Virus record (IMG/VR): IMGVR_UViG_3300031576_000251
Location: 1 to 26,946 of that record
Reading direction: 5' to 3' (one strand)
Origin: a virus
Length of the DNA stretch: 26,946 nt
The notes beneath the pieces were generated by a model. That model saw nothing but the letters and a program-made list of their open reading frames with translations, did not search any database and was not told the origin of the DNA. A program made the translations under genes and the position numbers. This document shows, piece after piece, positions 26,368 to 26,946 of this stretch. The stretch's first letter is position 1, and each line of letters starts with the position of its first letter.

Positions 26368-26946
26368 TTACTCAAGCTCTTCTTCTATCACCGCATACAT
26401 GCTTTTCAATTCATCGGTAACATGCTCATCGAACCACTCTGCAATTCTCTCGATTGGAATTGTGATCCCCTCTCGCGGAGCAGTGGCAATAAATTCCGAT
26501 TTGAAGCGCTGGTGCAGAACGAAGGCTAGAGAAAAACAATTTCCATCGTAACATTGTGACTTCTCGCCTCGGTAGCCTATGTGAATCAAATACCATTGGC
26601 ATACATTCAGCGCGAGATCCGCAGGACCTGATCCGCCATATCCCCACTCAAATCCCGAAGGGGAATGCTGAACGACAAGATGGGGAACATTCGTGATCAC
26701 TCCGCCCACTACTTCCTCATCTTGAAACTTACGTCGCATCATAAGCATCTCATTGAGGGGAATTGAAAAATCGTTCTCATCACTAAATTCATCACGTTTG
26801 GCAATATCGTCGTTCATGGAATCTCCTCTTCTATGACCTCTGCAAATAGGACCCATGCCTGCATCCACAGACTTGGGGTTGCTCAATGGTTTCTTGCAAC
26901 GTGAGCAATAACTGACCCTTCTCACGCCGCCAAACGACAACTGTTG
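26368..26946 (-). CDS. DUF6011 zinc ribbon plus DUF6166-like protein (open at right edge)
   Basis: The frame is open to the window edge. The first residues read ...SYCSRCKKPLSNPKSVDAGMGPICRG, the DUF6011 four-Cys/GxGPxC zinc ribbon. The C-terminal domain contains 'HSPSGFEWGYGGSGPADLALNVC' and 'FKSEFIATAPREGITIPIERIAEWF', typical of DUF6166. An internal ATG at 26815-26817 has a strong AGAGGAGATTCC site, so a shorter 149-residue protein without the zinc ribbon may also be made. Both domains are common small phage proteins without known function. 5' end is outside the window. Confidence 0.75.
   Translation of the reverse strand, partial: QQLSFGGVRRVSYCSRCKKPLSNPKSVDAGMGPICRGHRRGDSMNDDIAKRDEFSDENDFSIPLNEMLMMRRKFQDEEVVGGVITNVPHLVVQHSPSGFEWGYGGSGPADLALNVCQWYLIHIGYRGEKSQCYDGNCFSLAFVLHQRFKSEFIATAPREGITIPIERIAEWFDEHVTDELKSMYAVIEEELE

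Noticed and set aside
1-26946. tRNA genes, integrase, attachment sites, endolysin
   Set aside because: I looked for these on both strands and found none that I could support. They may lie outside the window.

Overview
The window is a phage or prophage segment in which every gene I can support lies on the minus strand, so it reads from right to left. Recognisable landmarks are a primase-helicase, an FtsK/HerA-like ATPase, terminase, portal, Mu-F-like head protein, scaffold, HK97-fold capsid, connector, tail tube, tail assembly chaperone and the start of a tape measure. This is the standard gene order of a siphovirus. No integrase, excisionase, tRNA, endolysin or CRISPR array is visible, so temperate status is inferred only from other signs. 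The host is probably a member of the Chloroflexota (Anaerolineae-like). The reasons are a GAAC-N4-GTTC SOS-type operator, which is the LexA box type described for Dehalococcoides and Gram-positives, and a high load of chromosomal-type GC-rich palindromic repeats. That assignment is an inference.

Layout in transcription order. (1) 26946-25664: four small accessory genes, including a DUF6011/DUF6166-type protein. (2) 25335-22276: a 1019-residue TOPRIM primase-helicase whose zinc-binding domain has lost all cysteines. It is followed by a 317-bp gap with TGCA iterons and an AT-rich stretch, an origin candidate. (3) 21958-18143: a membrane/DNA-translocation module made of a small two-TM protein, a lipoprotein with a TM and an Ala/Thr/Gln-rich ectodomain, an FtsK/HerA-like ATPase, and a four-TM protein ending in an HTH. 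(4) 18146-15629: small genes including an ASCH protein and a minimal family-X polymerase-like nucleotidyltransferase. (5) 15628-15378: a promoter with an overlapping SOS-type box and a 190-nt leader with interleaved, mutually exclusive inverted repeats. One of these abuts the start codon of the next gene, whose coding sequence carries a codon-phased MITE. (6) 14526-14498: a consensus promoter with a hairpin-rich leader, then a holin-like protein, a single-TM protein, and a LexA-type winged helix that appears to need a frameshift at A9. (7) 13298-1: packaging, head, connector and tail genes, ending with a lambda gpG/gpGT-type -1 frameshift and the tape measure N-terminus.

The most unusual global property is the repeat content. 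Three families of GC-rich palindromic elements occur from about 0.27 to 19.94 kb. Eleven of the sixteen intercistronic gaps longer than 40 nt in that part hold one, ending only 7-24 nt upstream of the next start codon. All family A copies have the same orientation relative to transcription, and several copies are nested in each other. Further copies sit in frame inside genes and encode Pro/Ser/Gly linkers. The remaining gaps hold unrelated hairpins. The replication end (20-27 kb) has none of these families, which suggests either mosaic history or different selection.
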